DNA from: Apteryx mantelli
Taxonomy: Eukaryota > Chordata > Aves > Apterygiformes > Apterygidae
DNA length: 64,000 bases
Assembly (NCBI RefSeq): GCF_036417845.1
Contig: NC_089982.1
Location: forward strand, 47,827,684-47,891,683
Direction: 5' to 3'
The notes beneath the pieces are model-generated. The model searched no databases and had not been told where the DNA came from. It saw nothing but the letters and a program-made list of their open reading frames with translations. Shown here piece by piece: positions 10,611 through 22,490 of the stretch; position 1 is the stretch's first letter; the number at the start of each line of letters is the position of its first letter. The position numbers were made by a program, and so were the translations under genes.

Positions 10611-13600
10611 GCACCATACTTTTTTTCCTCTGAACTCAAAATGAAACAACAATGGTTTGTACACTTCAAATCTTACCATAGTTGAATTTATGTGACCTGG
10701 CTATATTTGGAAAACAGTGACAAAAAAACCTGCCCCACAACAAATAGCATGACTCTACAGTTTTCTTTATTACACATTTTAAATCCAATTCCTAACATTT
10801 GATTCTAGTTGCTATTGATTTCCACCACCACCCCCCCCGAAATCCATGTGAAATGTTGTATTTTAAACCATACCACTTAGGTGGTTTAATCTCAATTTAC
10901 ATTTGCTTGTCTTAACATTCTTTGATAAGGCAAGGGGGAAAGTAAATAGAATATATTAAATTATAAAGTGTGAAGTAAAGGAGAAACAAAACTTTTAAGA
11001 TCTTTGGAGCACCTGCTGTAGACAACAAGGGAAATGAAACTGTAATGAATATATATACCTGTAGCTTCAAACATAATTGAATAACAATCATGTTTCTGAA
11101 GAAAATAATTGGAAGAAGCTTATTCATGAGAGAAAAGAGGTCTAAACATTTTTTTTTATATAGTCCTCCAGTCAGTGTCTATGCTTCAGAATAAATTCTG
11201 TCATTTCTGACAGCTAACTGCAGAAGGATGCATATTTAACTTTTCTGAGGATGCCGTGGAACTTCAGTCGAACTTAAACCTTCCATGGTGCTTGTGAAAC
11301 TAATTCATTCTTGTCCTATCCAACACAAATTCAGACCAGGCTTTTTTCTTCCTCCTTTTAATAGCCTTTTACACATTTCAGGTTTCTAAATCTTTCCTTG
11401 TATAAAGGAAATCCTTTCTAATCAGATTATAGAAAAAACAATCCATATATTGTTCAATGAACTCTTTCCAAATAATATATGTCATTCATGAAGCTTATTA
11501 TTTAAAGCAGGGTATGGGACTCCAGTCGAGAACAAAACAAACTACTCCACATGGTGTAGCCTGTTTTCTCATTGTCATCTCTTTATATGACACTTCTTAT
11601 AATGTGTTACAGTGACATATCATTGTAACAATGCTTATACCTCTAAATCTTTAAAATTGCTATCTAACCAGTTCCTCACTTGTATATGCACAATTGATTA
11701 GTGTGACAAAGTCCCTGATCATTATTTTTAACTTGGACATGCATCATTTTTGGATGTCTTGCACAGAATAATTCTTCAATAGGTCAGCTAAACATGAAAG
11801 AAACCAAGAAGAAATATAACCCATTTTGATCACTTGCCTGTAACAAGTGTTCAATGCTCACTGAAGCTCAAATGGCTTTTTCAGATTTTGACACTTGAAG
11901 GGTAACAGTTGGACTGTTATGCCTTTTATTTTAACAGCTGGACAAGAAGTAAATAAGTATCTGTTTACATACAGCACATTTAAGTTTTTAAAGGATTACT
12001 GCTTTTACTAACTACTGTAATTACTTTCTTTTTACTGTTCTAATAGGTCTAGAATATATTGTATGTAAAAAAGTGCATAAACAATACAGAAAGTTAATCT
12101 GATCAACAGAGTAGTGAGGTGTAAAGTGCATTTACCTTTTAAAGAGGCAAAATCTGAATCCTTTTTTGAAATAAGCAGGATGTCCTGCATAAGCTAAGGA
12201 CATTATATGAGTGTCTAATCTTATATAAAAGAAGGACAGACAATATTTCTCTTCCTAGTGGAAATATATCTGCACTCTTTTTCCAACACTAACTGACATG
12301 AATAGGCTTCTAAAATTTCAGTAGGCCTTTAGTATGCATAGTTTTAGAAGAATTGCAGAAAAAATACATTTTGTTATAAATTGCAAAAAGCAATTTAGAA
12401 ACCAAAAGGGGAAAAAGTGTTTAAAACAAAATATTTTGGTCCTTGTTATTGGTCCATCTATTTAACAATAAATTTCTCCCAAAGCTTGACTAATTTAAAT
12501 ATATGAGAAATAACCTACAGTAAAAATTTCACTCTTAAATAGTAAAAGTTTCATCTTGAATAAAAAAATTATTTTTAAAAACAGAGTCTATATCACCTCA
12601 TTTCTGCTACTTCCAGAGCATAACTACAAATATTAACATTTTATAGCTTATAGTCATCATCTCAAACATAATGTAATAGGCCACAATAGGTTAGCCAGTT
12701 GAAGTAACCAGGGTGACTGCAGATAAAATAGTGAACAGTAGCTCTTCAATCTCTTTATCAGGGAGATTGCATGTTAGAATTTTTATAAACTCTGTTTGTG
12801 CCTAAAGTCACAATAAAATATGTTAAGAATTCCAAGCATCTACTCCTCTCTAAAGATGTTTCAGAACTGTTGCATCACTGGTTGAAGAAAGCACTGTTTT
12901 GGCCAAACAGGTGTCTCAAAGGAAACAAATATTTAGATTAAATAAATCCAGGCAAGAGATGAAATCTATCAGATAAAATGTTTTAGAGGGATTGAAATGT
13001 ATAAAATCAAATTTTAAGAAGTTTAAGCAGGAAATAAGGCAAGAGCCAGAAAGAAAGATATGACTATTAGAGAAACACAAAATGAAAGCTTTGTTTATTA
13101 TGAGAACAGTTATTGAAGAGTGAAAGATTCAGACCTGTGAAAGGTTCTCAAGGTACTGATTGCACAGATATCTTCTCTATTTATTCCATAAACAAAAATA
13201 AATTTAGAAATTAATTTTGGGTCTACTACCTCTTCCCTCAACTTCATGAAGAATGTTTCTCGTGAAGGTAGGGAAACGCCGATACCAAGGAGAATCCACT
13301 GCTGTTTTAAAATGCTACAGCTGTCACATGCTATACCTTAAATAACCTTTGGTAAAGAAGATTACAAATTATTTAATTGTAATCTCATGTCTCCCCTATA
13401 AATACCACCCCTTTAAGCTATAAACTTCAAAAGTTTGTAGACTGTGTTCCCTTGGGCTTGTGTGTTGTAGGGTTGGTATAGCCTGAATTTGCTTATGAAG
13501 TATCATGGTTGTATAACATGACAAGCTGCGAAAAAGTAGAAACAATAACAAAGGGCAAGGATACCCAAGTACACTACAGTAAACTAGCATGTGGAGGAAC

Positions 13601-14570
13601 TGGGGAAGTGTGCACTTCAGTGAAAACAGAGTCAAGGTAAGAGATTATGGATTCTAACTCACTATCTGCCTCTGCATAATTTACTGCTTTTACCAGTGCA
13701 CCAGCCTCTTTGGCAGGAGAGCATTACATAACTTGTTGAGCAAGCTGTGGCTTATAGCTGGTTATAAAAGGTTTTATTAACAAAGCTGTCAAGAAAACAT
13801 CTCAGAGTGGATTCCACTCTTGATCTTTCAAAAAGAATGTGTTTCAGTATAGTAGGCAGATCTTGAAAGGATCTCTTGTGTTTACTCAAGATAAAACTAC
13901 TCATCTTCTGTGTTTTCTTTTTACATTGCTTCATCTATTAAAGCACAAATGATATAACACCCTTAATTCAGATTTGTACTTGTTTACACATTTTAATGGC
14001 TTATGTTGCATACTCTGAAGGATGGGAAGAATAACAAAGCCTTAATTAAAAGATGTCTATGCTTCAAGATTTTGATGATTTTTTGTTCCTCATGAAAGCC
14101 ATTACAAATGGCTTTAAAAACATAGCCATTTCTTAAAGACCTTAGAGTTCTAACATACAGTGTTTTTTTTTTTACTTTAACCTGTATCTGTACACAAATA
14201 TGGGAAATAGGATGTATTACAGGTTTCTACAGAAAGCTATTAGGACTGAAAGGCTTACATAAGTTCCTCTAAATCAATGCATTCTGAAGGAGAAAGTAAC
14301 TGCAGTTCTATAGTAAAAAGAAGTCTTCCAGTAAAACTAACTTCTAAATACTCTCACTATTTTTGGAGAGTGACTCATAACAGAAGCCTATCTTTAAACC
14401 TTGTGCAGAAAACATTCGTTCTGCTTTTATATACCACTAAGCTATCCTCATAAAGCTCTCTGGGCTCAGCTAAGATGCTGTGTAAAACAGATTTTAGAAG
14501 ATAAGATCAAGGTCACACAAGTTGTGAAGTAAAAACAAACCTAAAAAATGCTAATACCATACTCTGTTTC

Positions 14571-14602
14571 TGCTTTATGGTAGCACTGCTTTATGGTAGC
14601 AC
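14571..14602. repeat. Perfect 16-bp tandem duplication
   Basis: Two adjacent identical copies of TGCTTTATGGTAGCAC (14571-14586 and 14587-14602). Probably a replication-slippage duplication. Confidence 0.95.
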
Positions 14603-15322
14603 ACTTGCAGTTTAAGTTTAAGTCAGAGTAAATATTTCACTTTGAAAGAAGTATTTATTTTCAATTTGTGATATTCTGGCTAGAATCAACAGATTTTATG
14701 CTCCAGTTTCAGGCCTTTATCCCCTTATTCAGACTGCTTTTATTACCAGCTAGAGGCAGTTAAAGGCATGTATTTTTCTCAGTCTATAATGCCTACCACC
14801 TACCATTTGATGGTAATATGAATTCAATGAATATATATTGTGGGCTGGATCAGTAATTCACTGAGGGAGGAGTAAATTTACAACCAAACTACGAGCTCAA
14901 GTTTTGAGACATGACTACGTCACAGTTTTAACTACAGTCCTTTACAATTATACATATGCAGCTTCATTTCTGCATTCACCTTTCTGTGTGAAAAGAACAA
15001 CTAATTCTCACTATTTTTCTGGAACGATGAAAACATAAATAAGAAAGTGGTTTAGCTTTATGGGGGAAAGGAACCTTCAGACAAGTGCAGTTTAAAACAC
15101 TGGAAGACATCATTCATACAGATATTGAGCAGATGAAGGTATGTTCATCATTAGCAGCCAAATACTTTTTGATTTTTTTTTAAAAGGTATTACAAAGTCT
15201 TTCATGGACTTCACAGTATTTGTAAGCCCTCTTCCTCTCTGAAGAAAATCCCACTGCTAGAAGATTTTAAAACTTCTTTCAACATCTTTATTGCACCTTT
15301 CTCCACTATGTAGCTTAAGTAA

Positions 15323-15375
15323 GTCAGTATAAGTGTAGTTACAATAAATTACTTATAAGTTACACTTATACTGAC
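15323..15375. repeat. Perfect 15-bp inverted repeat (hairpin)
   Basis: GTCAGTATAAGTGTA at 15323-15337 is the exact reverse complement of 15361-15375. The 23-nt loop contains a second palindrome, ACTTATAAGT (15351-15360). It could be the remains of a small inverted-repeat element or a folding structure. The stem is short for a microRNA precursor. Confidence 0.85.
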
Positions 15376-18046
15376 ATTTGCTGATGACAGCCAGAATGCG
15401 GAATATAGTGCAAATTAACATCCTGCATGTCTTTCTTTTTATACCTCTAATGTTTAAAAGCTTATTTGTATGTCCAATTTATTCAACTGAATATTCAAAA
15501 TACACATTGAAAATCCATTCAGAAAAGCGTTGAAATAGGCTATACTTTATTTTTGTAAAACAAAATAAAATCCAATCAAAGGAGAGAAGAAAACACAGTG
15601 ACGAAAGTATTTTCCAGATAAAAGCTTTTTTAAAAATGCAACAAGCACATTTATGGGTTGGTAGAACTCAATGTACAGTGTTAACTAAAGCATTGACTAC
15701 ATTTAGACATTTAGTTAGTTGAATAGCCATTCCTAAGGAAGTTGCAGGTCCCTGTGGAGTTTGTATGTTGTATTGTTTTTATTATAAGAATCAGGCTCAA
15801 ACAACATGACTGTCTTCTATCTCTTAGTCATGTAGTATGATCATATTGTGGTAAGATCCAGAAGCTAGGTTTCTTTTACTATTATGGTTTAAGGTGAGAT
15901 ATTAATAGAGTTGAATGAGTAAGACACCTCTCAGAAGGGTCTGATGAGCACCACAACCCAGCTCAAAGATGGGATGAAACTGTGTAGCTAGGAACACAGA
16001 AGGGAAAGTGAAGCAGAGTTTCTCTGTTTTGGCAGGAGAAGGCCATTTAGACCAGTTCAGCTACAGATGAAGCTGAAGCCTTAGTCCATCCTTAAAAAAC
16101 AAAGTCTTGCATGGTCTTTCACACCAACCTGTACCACCTCGATCTGCGTTTTAGATCAACTAGACATGAATTAACTGCTTTTCAAAAGCTCTGTGCTCAG
16201 ACTAAACAGGATTTAATCTCAGATTACATGTAAATCCAACTGCAGACTTCAGTGGTTTAAAAACTGACCTATACATAAGTTTTGCTGACAGATCTGTGCT
16301 CCTTGCTAATTCCAGCCAGGTCCAAAAATACAGTACTCAGAATGGGCCTTACCAAAGCAACTTGAGCACTGCATCTTCAGATGAGAACTCACTTGCATCC
16401 CACTAGTTTGCATTTTATGCAGAGCAAATGCAGATTTCTGAAGAACACAATTCAGCACCACACAGAAATAACCAAGCCAGTTTTAGTATCCCAACCCCCA
16501 AAAGGCAGCATTTACAAGGCACTTTTACTTTAGTTAACTGACTCTGTTGAAAAGCAGAGTATTGGCCTAACATAACCTATATAGCCTATTTCAAACTTAA
16601 GGTGATGTTCATCAAGAACAACTAGAGTAAAAATGATTCACAATTAAACTGGTGTAGAACTAAAACAAAACTACATTTCTTGGTGTACAAATATTTTCCT
16701 ACCAGTAAAAACCTAAGGTTTCATCAAAAAAAGGAGCAAGCTGGATTCAAATTCAAGCACTAATTCAATAATTTATTTTAGAACTTCAACATGATCTTAA
16801 ACATACAAATGGGAGTTTTGCAATGTCTTCAGATAAATGTTCAAGCAACAGAAGTTACAAAGTATAAGTGAAAATTTAAATTTCCAATTTAAGTCTAAAT
16901 TACATTTTAAGAGTAAGTTTACAATACAAAATTTAAACTCATTGCTATAACATTACTGTAGAGAGTTTGTGGAAGTGAAAAAAAATTCAGCTAAAGTTCA
17001 GCTCTGAAAACAAACATGGTGGGTTGTACTTCTTAAAGACAGTACTTCCAAGTGAAGAGATCTTGAAGGCAAAAGTAATTTGCTTTGACTGTAACTGAGA
17101 AATAGCATTTCAACAAATGTTGGGCTTAGTATATGAACAGTATAAAATTGAAAAATGCACTCAATACTGGAATGTACAGACAAGCTTAAACATTTGTATT
17201 TAGAAGAATTTAAAAGGATTATGCACTCAATCTTCATCTTTTCTTTACTATTCATTCTAGTATACATAGAATATGTAGTATATCCTTTGTTTTCTCTGAT
17301 AGCTTACCTTATTTGCACTGTATTTTCCACTTCCCATCTCCTTTCCAAAGTTCAGTCTTCACCTAGAAAAATATGCAGTCTCATGTTATACTTCAGCTCG
17401 TCTTCATTAGAAAAATAGGATGCTAAACTTTTAACTGAATCTGAAATAATCCAACAGGACAAGGCTTTACAAGGCTTTACAAACATAAAATAACTGGGAA
17501 ACAGCCTTTAAGCAATTCTCTTTTCAAAAGTATAAACTGAATCTGTGTAGGCCAGAATAGAAGTCTTGACTATTATATTAGCACAACTTCTTGAAATTGT
17601 GTTTTAACAAAATTAAATTCTATAATAAAAAAGATGACTTAATTTTTTTCCTTGATTAGTCAGGATGACTGTAAGTAGGTTAATCCAATATCAGATATTA
17701 AGGGCAGTAGCAACAGAAATACAGGAAGTTCATGATAATGTGTGTCGCAGGACGACCGACTATCTTGCAGTCCCGGACCGTGTGGCGCGAGGGAGGGGAG
17801 GAGGGGGAGAGGACATTTACTGCATGACTCCACAACTTGTTTCAAAGACCAAAATTTACTACAGAAGCTGCAATGGTACAAAGCAAGAATTCTTGTTAAC
17901 AGAAGCTCAGCTCAAGTACAATACTTATTTCTAATTACACTAAAAGTTATGCTAACAGTAACTACTTAGCAAAGAGAAAAGGATAGCTAATTTATACTAA
18001 CTGTGAATACCCAAATGAATGAACTAGGCAAACCAATTCTGATCGA

Positions 18047-18052
18047 TCTTAC
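18047..18052 (-). promoter_or_regulatory. Splice-donor-like site GTAAGA in solo LTR A
   Basis: Minus-strand GTGG|GTAAGATC. The equivalent position of solo LTR B carries TTTG|GTAAGACT, suggesting the leader splice donor of the ancestral provirus. Confidence 0.4.
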
Positions 18053-18179
18053 CCACGCGTTGCCTCAGCGGCCAACGTACACTCAATCCCAGGGAAGCAG
18101 CTGCGGGAGGGCGTCCCCGTCCCGAGGGGCTCCGCAAGTTGGCAGACCCGCTGTCACCCGCGAAGAGCCCGGCCAACCT

Positions 18180-18186
18180 CTTTATG
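18180..18186 (-). promoter_or_regulatory. TATA-like box of solo LTR A
   Basis: CATAAAG on the - strand within a GC-rich stretch, about 130 bp upstream of the GTAAGA donor-like site. Weak match. Confidence 0.35.
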
Positions 18187-18489
18187 CCCTTCGGGGGAAG
18201 GTGGAGGTGGAGTCGCTAGGCCAGTTGCAGTTCTCTTCAGGCAGGCGCAGGCCCTGGCTCTTGGCTGCTGCAGGGTTCAACTCCTCCGTCCTTGTTATGA
18301 CCATCGCACCCACGGTCACGGGCTGGGGGGGGGGGGGGGTGGCCGAACACCCCCAAGGGCAGGCTAGCTGCCTCGCGCACTCTTGAGCACTGAAGAGAGG
18401 AGTGTGAGTGACTGCGGATGACTGCTTTACTCTTGCAGTGGGGGTCCCAAGGAGAGATCCCGTAGCTGGGCTAGGAAGGAGTTAATTCC

Positions 18490-18630
18490 AGTCCGCAATG
18501 GGGCCCCAGCAGTGGAAGCAGGTGTTATCTCTCCGGGTCCTGAGGAGGAGGAGGAGGAGGCAGTCCCGACCACAGCAATTAGCACTGCCCCAGCAGTGAG
18601 AGGAGGCTTTTGTCTCTCAAGGTCCTGAGG
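18490..18630 (-). repeat. Imperfect internal duplication in solo LTR A (U3 side)
   Basis: Two copies of a block, approximately 18490-18545 and 18560-18630. Both run from cagtcc(c) through ccccagcagtg and tctc to ggtcctgagg, separated by a GGA-repeat. Such U3 duplications often carry enhancer sites. Confidence 0.6.
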
Positions 18631-18768
18631 CCCAAGCAGGCCTTGTCTCGAAGTCTTGACATCCTCCCTTTTGGAGTGTAAAACACAGGAATTCAGGCTA
18701 CTTGTAACTGGCACCAAATGTGTATTGGGGGGGGAGGGGGGAAGCTGGGAGCATCCCCCCACAATGTG

Positions 18769-21580
18769 AAAAGGTTTCAGAAAGTTGTTTTAGAAACTTA
18801 GAAAGAAGCTTTTGTGTGTTTGCCTGAGATATGCGACCACCTAAGTGAAATTAGAAGTAAAAAAAAAAAAGTATATAAGCACATCTAAAAATGTTTTCCC
18901 TCTTTTATCAAAAAAATAAATCCTGGAACATACTAAACATGTAACCTCAATGTTGACTACTAATGGATCCTGGACTTTCACAGAGACCAATACTAACAGA
19001 AATCTAACCAAATGACAACTGTTGCAGAGTCAGACTATAGAGTTTCACTTCAAACAGTTACACATTGCTTATTTGTACCCAGTAATACAGAATGAACCAT
19101 AAGCATAAAAAACTTTTTATAGTCTTGCCATAAAACCATTCATCTATACACATACTATAGGAACTGCAGAAGCTTCAACTATTTATATTTTGCTAATTAT
19201 AGCTTCCTTTGGTAAACTAAAACAGGAATTGTAATATTAAAACACTGAATCCTGAGCCACTACTAGTAATGGCATGAAACAGAAGGTGGTATTCTAACAG
19301 GGGAAGGGGGAAAAAAAAAAAAAAAAACACAACACAACCTTGAAACTGTAATGGACACACAAAAGGAGGCAACAGGAGAGCAGTTAGGCCACCAACCTGA
19401 AACTTCATTTAGCAAATCCCAGCTCACTATGTAATCTTAAGTCAAATGTAATAAAGAAATTAGATACTGCAGTGCTAGACTCTCAGGACCTGATAACAAT
19501 AATCAACTGGAACTCATAATGAGCAGCTTTTTTTCTTCACTGCTCTATAAAATCTAGTTTGGGGCTTTACTTATTATACATTCACTTCAAATTCAGTTTA
19601 AAGCCTCTGCTGTCTTGCACAAGATTGATTAATTTTGTTTTTAATTCACTGCTATACCAGTACTTGTAGCATATGAAAAAAATCCAACCACTTGAAATCT
19701 ATTACTTAATCTCAATAAACTAGTAAAAAGCTTTTTTTACTTATATCCATTTTGCTGTATCTGTTGTAAAGTCTCTTCAAAATAATGGAGCGTGCATTGA
19801 CATGACTGACAGCCTTGATGATAATAAATACTGTAAAAAGCCATTCCTGGGATAGCACTATTAATCATATCATACTCAGTTATTTTTGTCAAAAATACTA
19901 GTCATTGGGTTAATTGCAAGTTTTCAGGTGACTACCATCTAGTGGGCTCTACTGATTGAGACAGATCTTTTAATGATAGTGTAGGTGATTATATTCAGTC
20001 CATATTTACAGATTGCTTAGGCTGCTTGATTGAAAAAATTACTGATGAAAAGCTTGTCACTGAGGTTGGGATTGTTTCCTGGGATAGCAAACAAAATCCA
20101 CACTCTGCTGCAACTTTCAGCTTCTACTCCATCTATGGCAATACTGGGGGCTCAGCCACCAACAGGAAGCAGACTGCAAGTCTGCTCTTGACTAATGAGT
20201 TAAGAACAGCCTGTCATGCACACTTTTTAAGTGTCAAAAGAGCACAGCTGTACCTACTTTGAAAATCAAAGGTATACCAAACTAACTTCTAATATATTGA
20301 AAATCAGTTGTATTTAGAATTTCTTGGGAACTATCCCCAGGATTCCCATTCACTCTCCATCCCTCTTCTTTTCTGAGGGACAGAGAGGCTGTATTATGAG
20401 GATTTAGGAACTTAGTGTTTTAGAATTATGGCTAACCTGTTTCATCATAGACACATACAGTCCAATTAAATAGACTACCACAGTCATAGCCTATCGGATG
20501 TTCAACATGCAGAAAAATCACCATTAAATATCAGATTTGTTCTCATTCGCTTACCTACAATACAAAACCTACAGAAATGAAAAAAGCAGCTATTCTTTGT
20601 GGAAATTTTTATCTCGTTATTGAAAGCAGCTAAGTTAGAGAATACTGTACATATTCACTGAGAATCGTTTCCCAACTATTTTCAGTAACTAGTTTACTAA
20701 CTAGTAAAAAGTTTGCCTGTTGGAGGTTATAGGTGGAAAGGACTGACATGCAAATGCACTTTATGTCCATTCACACCCACTTTTTGCCATAATTGCTGTA
20801 TAATTTCTTTGTGGGCCTGCCAACTGCCCCTAATTCTCTTCTCGTAATGAGCAAATGAACAGTTAAAGGATTTTTTTTTGTATATTAGTTTCTTTCTGAA
20901 CTGACAGGAGGTAAAAACTAAACTTTTTCCTGAATGTAATGGAAGTCTCCTGAAATAATGTTAACCTTTGAGTTTAGGGTAGTCAAGATTAAAGAAAATG
21001 TTTTATTTTCTCCTGCAATCTGAACAAATAATCTCCACGTGTTCCCTGCAATCTTTATGACTTTATGACTCTAGCACTAAAAGACTTTAGAAATCTAGTG
21101 CTTCTTACCGTTACAAAAGTATCACGAAACATACAAATCTCATGCACTTGGCTATATCATTACCATAACATGGTAATTACATTCTCTCACCAGTACATCC
21201 ACTTTTCAGGCTCCAACACTGCTTTGCCAGATACCTTACTCTGAAACATCACATCTGAACACAGGTCCAGGTAACCCCATTAGGTAAGGCTAAACTAAAC
21301 ATTCTTGGAAGCAAGTTTTATTGTTCAGTTAATTACTCAGATTACAATGATATATGTAAGTTGTTCTCCCAGGAATACGCTGCTAACATTGCCAGAACAT
21401 CATTAAACACTCAGATTTGCCAACACTGTAAAAGGATGAGATTTGTACAGTTCTCCACATATAGGTGATAGCAGGCTTGAAACAGAGTGATTGCATAAAG
21501 GGAAACATCCTGTCTACTGTGGTGGTCAGTCTCATAAACTTTGTTTGAAAACAAGATCTATTCAACTGCATTTCACATGT
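18769..21580. other. Intergenic, no gene recognised
   Basis: 2.8 kb between the two solo LTRs. AT-rich with an A-run at about 19309-19327. A 78-codon open frame at 20026-20262 has no recognisable domain. Confidence 0.65.
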
Positions 21581-21621
21581 ATGATTGTCGCGTGAAAGGG
21601 AGGGACGGAAGGCCCTTCCTT

Positions 21622-21779
21622 ATCTTTATAATTTACGTTTGCCTGCCAGAGCCCCCCTGTTTGAGGACTTTCCCTGGGTCAGTTTCGCAAAGTAAAAAGA
21701 ATCTTTGTAATTTACCTTTGCCTGCCAGAGCCCCCCCTGTTTGAGGACTTTCCCTGAGACAGTTTCGCAAAGTAAAAAA
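21622..21779 (-). repeat. 79-bp tandem duplication in U5 side of solo LTR B
   Basis: Two head-to-tail copies, about 21622-21700 and 21701-21779. They share ATCTTT(A/G)TAATTTAC, gcctgccagag, a C6/C7 run, tttgaggactttccctg and agtttcgcaaagtaaaaa. They differ by a handful of substitutions, so the duplication is old but later than the family's origin or fixed in a subfamily. Confidence 0.9.
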
Positions 21780-21790
21780 AAGAATAAGGT

Positions 21791-21796
21791 TTTATT
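21791..21796 (-). terminator. LTR B poly(A) signal AATAAA
   Basis: Minus-strand CTTTAATAAAACC, typical of an LTR R region. It supports the - orientation of the element. Confidence 0.6.
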
Positions 21797-22070
21797 AAAG
21801 TGACAGATACAACAGGTTCGGAATTGCCGTTGATAAATGCACTTGCTGCTACAAATGTTCTTTCTATGAGCTCAAACTAACAATTAAGCGCTTTCAATAA
21901 TAATATATTTTCCCGGGTAACGTCCAACGTTTGTCGGAGGCGCAAGTCTTACCAAAGAGGCGTCCCTGTTTGGGGGAGGGGAGAAGGAGGCTCGCTCGTC
22001 AGCAATCTCCGGTGAACGGTCGGCGGTTCAGTTTTCTTCCCTTCCAAAAACTTTAGTGAGCTATCCTCTG

Positions 22071-22077
22071 TTTTATA
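22071..22077 (-). promoter_or_regulatory. TATA box of solo LTR B
   Basis: TATAAAA on the - strand, placed mid-LTR about 280 bp upstream of the AATAAA, as expected for a U3/R boundary. Transcription would run toward the NEIL3 3' end. Confidence 0.6.
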
Positions 22078-22490
22078 GTTGCTGAAGGTGGGATGTGGAA
22101 GCGCGGCAGACATACTTCATTGGCCAGATTGCCATTTGCGCGGTTGTTGGGGGTATGCCTCCCTTATTTACATATCGTTATGCAGCAAAGGGCGTGATTT
22201 TTAATATGGTAAGCAGGGATAATGAGGCTGGGGGTACTATAGGTCAACAGTTAGTCTGTGAGCAGCAATTATTTTTTTGGGATGCAACCCTTTGTGGTCA
22301 GGGGAGGACTGTGATACCTCCATATCGCTCCCTCCTCCGCCGTGCAGCTGGAACAAACTGTCTGGCCTTCACCAGCTAGTTCGTTACTCATGTTGCAAAA
22401 GGGTGATGTGCTTTGGCTGCCACGTACTGTTTTTCCCATGTGCCCCCTTATCTTTCTCCCTGAATTCTCTCTTGTTCCCACATCAATGAT

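Larger units (their letters stand above)
10611..17737. other. Intergenic, no gene recognised
   Basis: 7.1 kb of AT-rich DNA between the convergent genes. Six-frame reading shows only short open frames without domains. Contents noted separately: a 16-bp perfect tandem duplication (14571-14602) and a 15-bp inverted repeat (15323-15375). Confidence 0.7.
17738..18768 (-). mobile_element. Solo LTR of an endogenous retrovirus (ERVL-like), copy A, with target-site duplication
   Basis: The LTR proper is 17743-18763 (1021 bp), flanked by a 5-bp duplication ATGTG at 17738-17742 and 18764-18768. On the - strand it starts TGTGGGG and ends GCGACA, the TG...CA termini of retroviral LTRs. It is far more GC- and CpG-rich than its surroundings. 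Orientation (-) is inferred from a CATAAAG TATA-like box (18180-18186), a downstream GTAAGA donor-like site (18047-18052) and similarity of its last bases to copy B. A 5-bp duplication fits the ERVL/class III group, abundant in birds. No gag/pol remains, so it arose by LTR-LTR recombination. Confidence 0.8.
21581..22490 (-). mobile_element. Solo LTR of an endogenous retrovirus (ERVL-like), copy B, with target-site duplication
   Basis: The LTR proper is 21586-22485 (900 bp), flanked by ATGAT at 21581-21585 and 22486-22490. On the - strand it begins TGATGTGGGAAC and ends CACGCGACA. Minus-strand order fits U3-R-U5: TATAAAA (22071-22077), donor-like GTAAGA (21947-21952), AATAAA (21791-21796), then a 79-bp-period duplication in the U5 side. 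It is CpG-rich (CGGCGG, CCCGGG) in AT-rich surroundings. No internal coding remains. The different duplicated target shows it inserted independently of copy A. Confidence 0.88.

Noticed and set aside
18698..18720. tggcaccaaatgt considered as a retroviral primer-binding site
   Set aside because: It lies inside the LTR bounded by the ATGTG duplications and not directly beyond an LTR end, so it cannot be the primer-binding site of this element.
17665..18762. Open frames of 73-127 codons in the GC-rich segment
   Set aside because: They lie within solo LTR A and reflect its GC-rich composition. They have no retroviral domain.
20026..20262. 78-codon frame between the LTRs
   Set aside because: No recognisable motif and no splice or promoter context.
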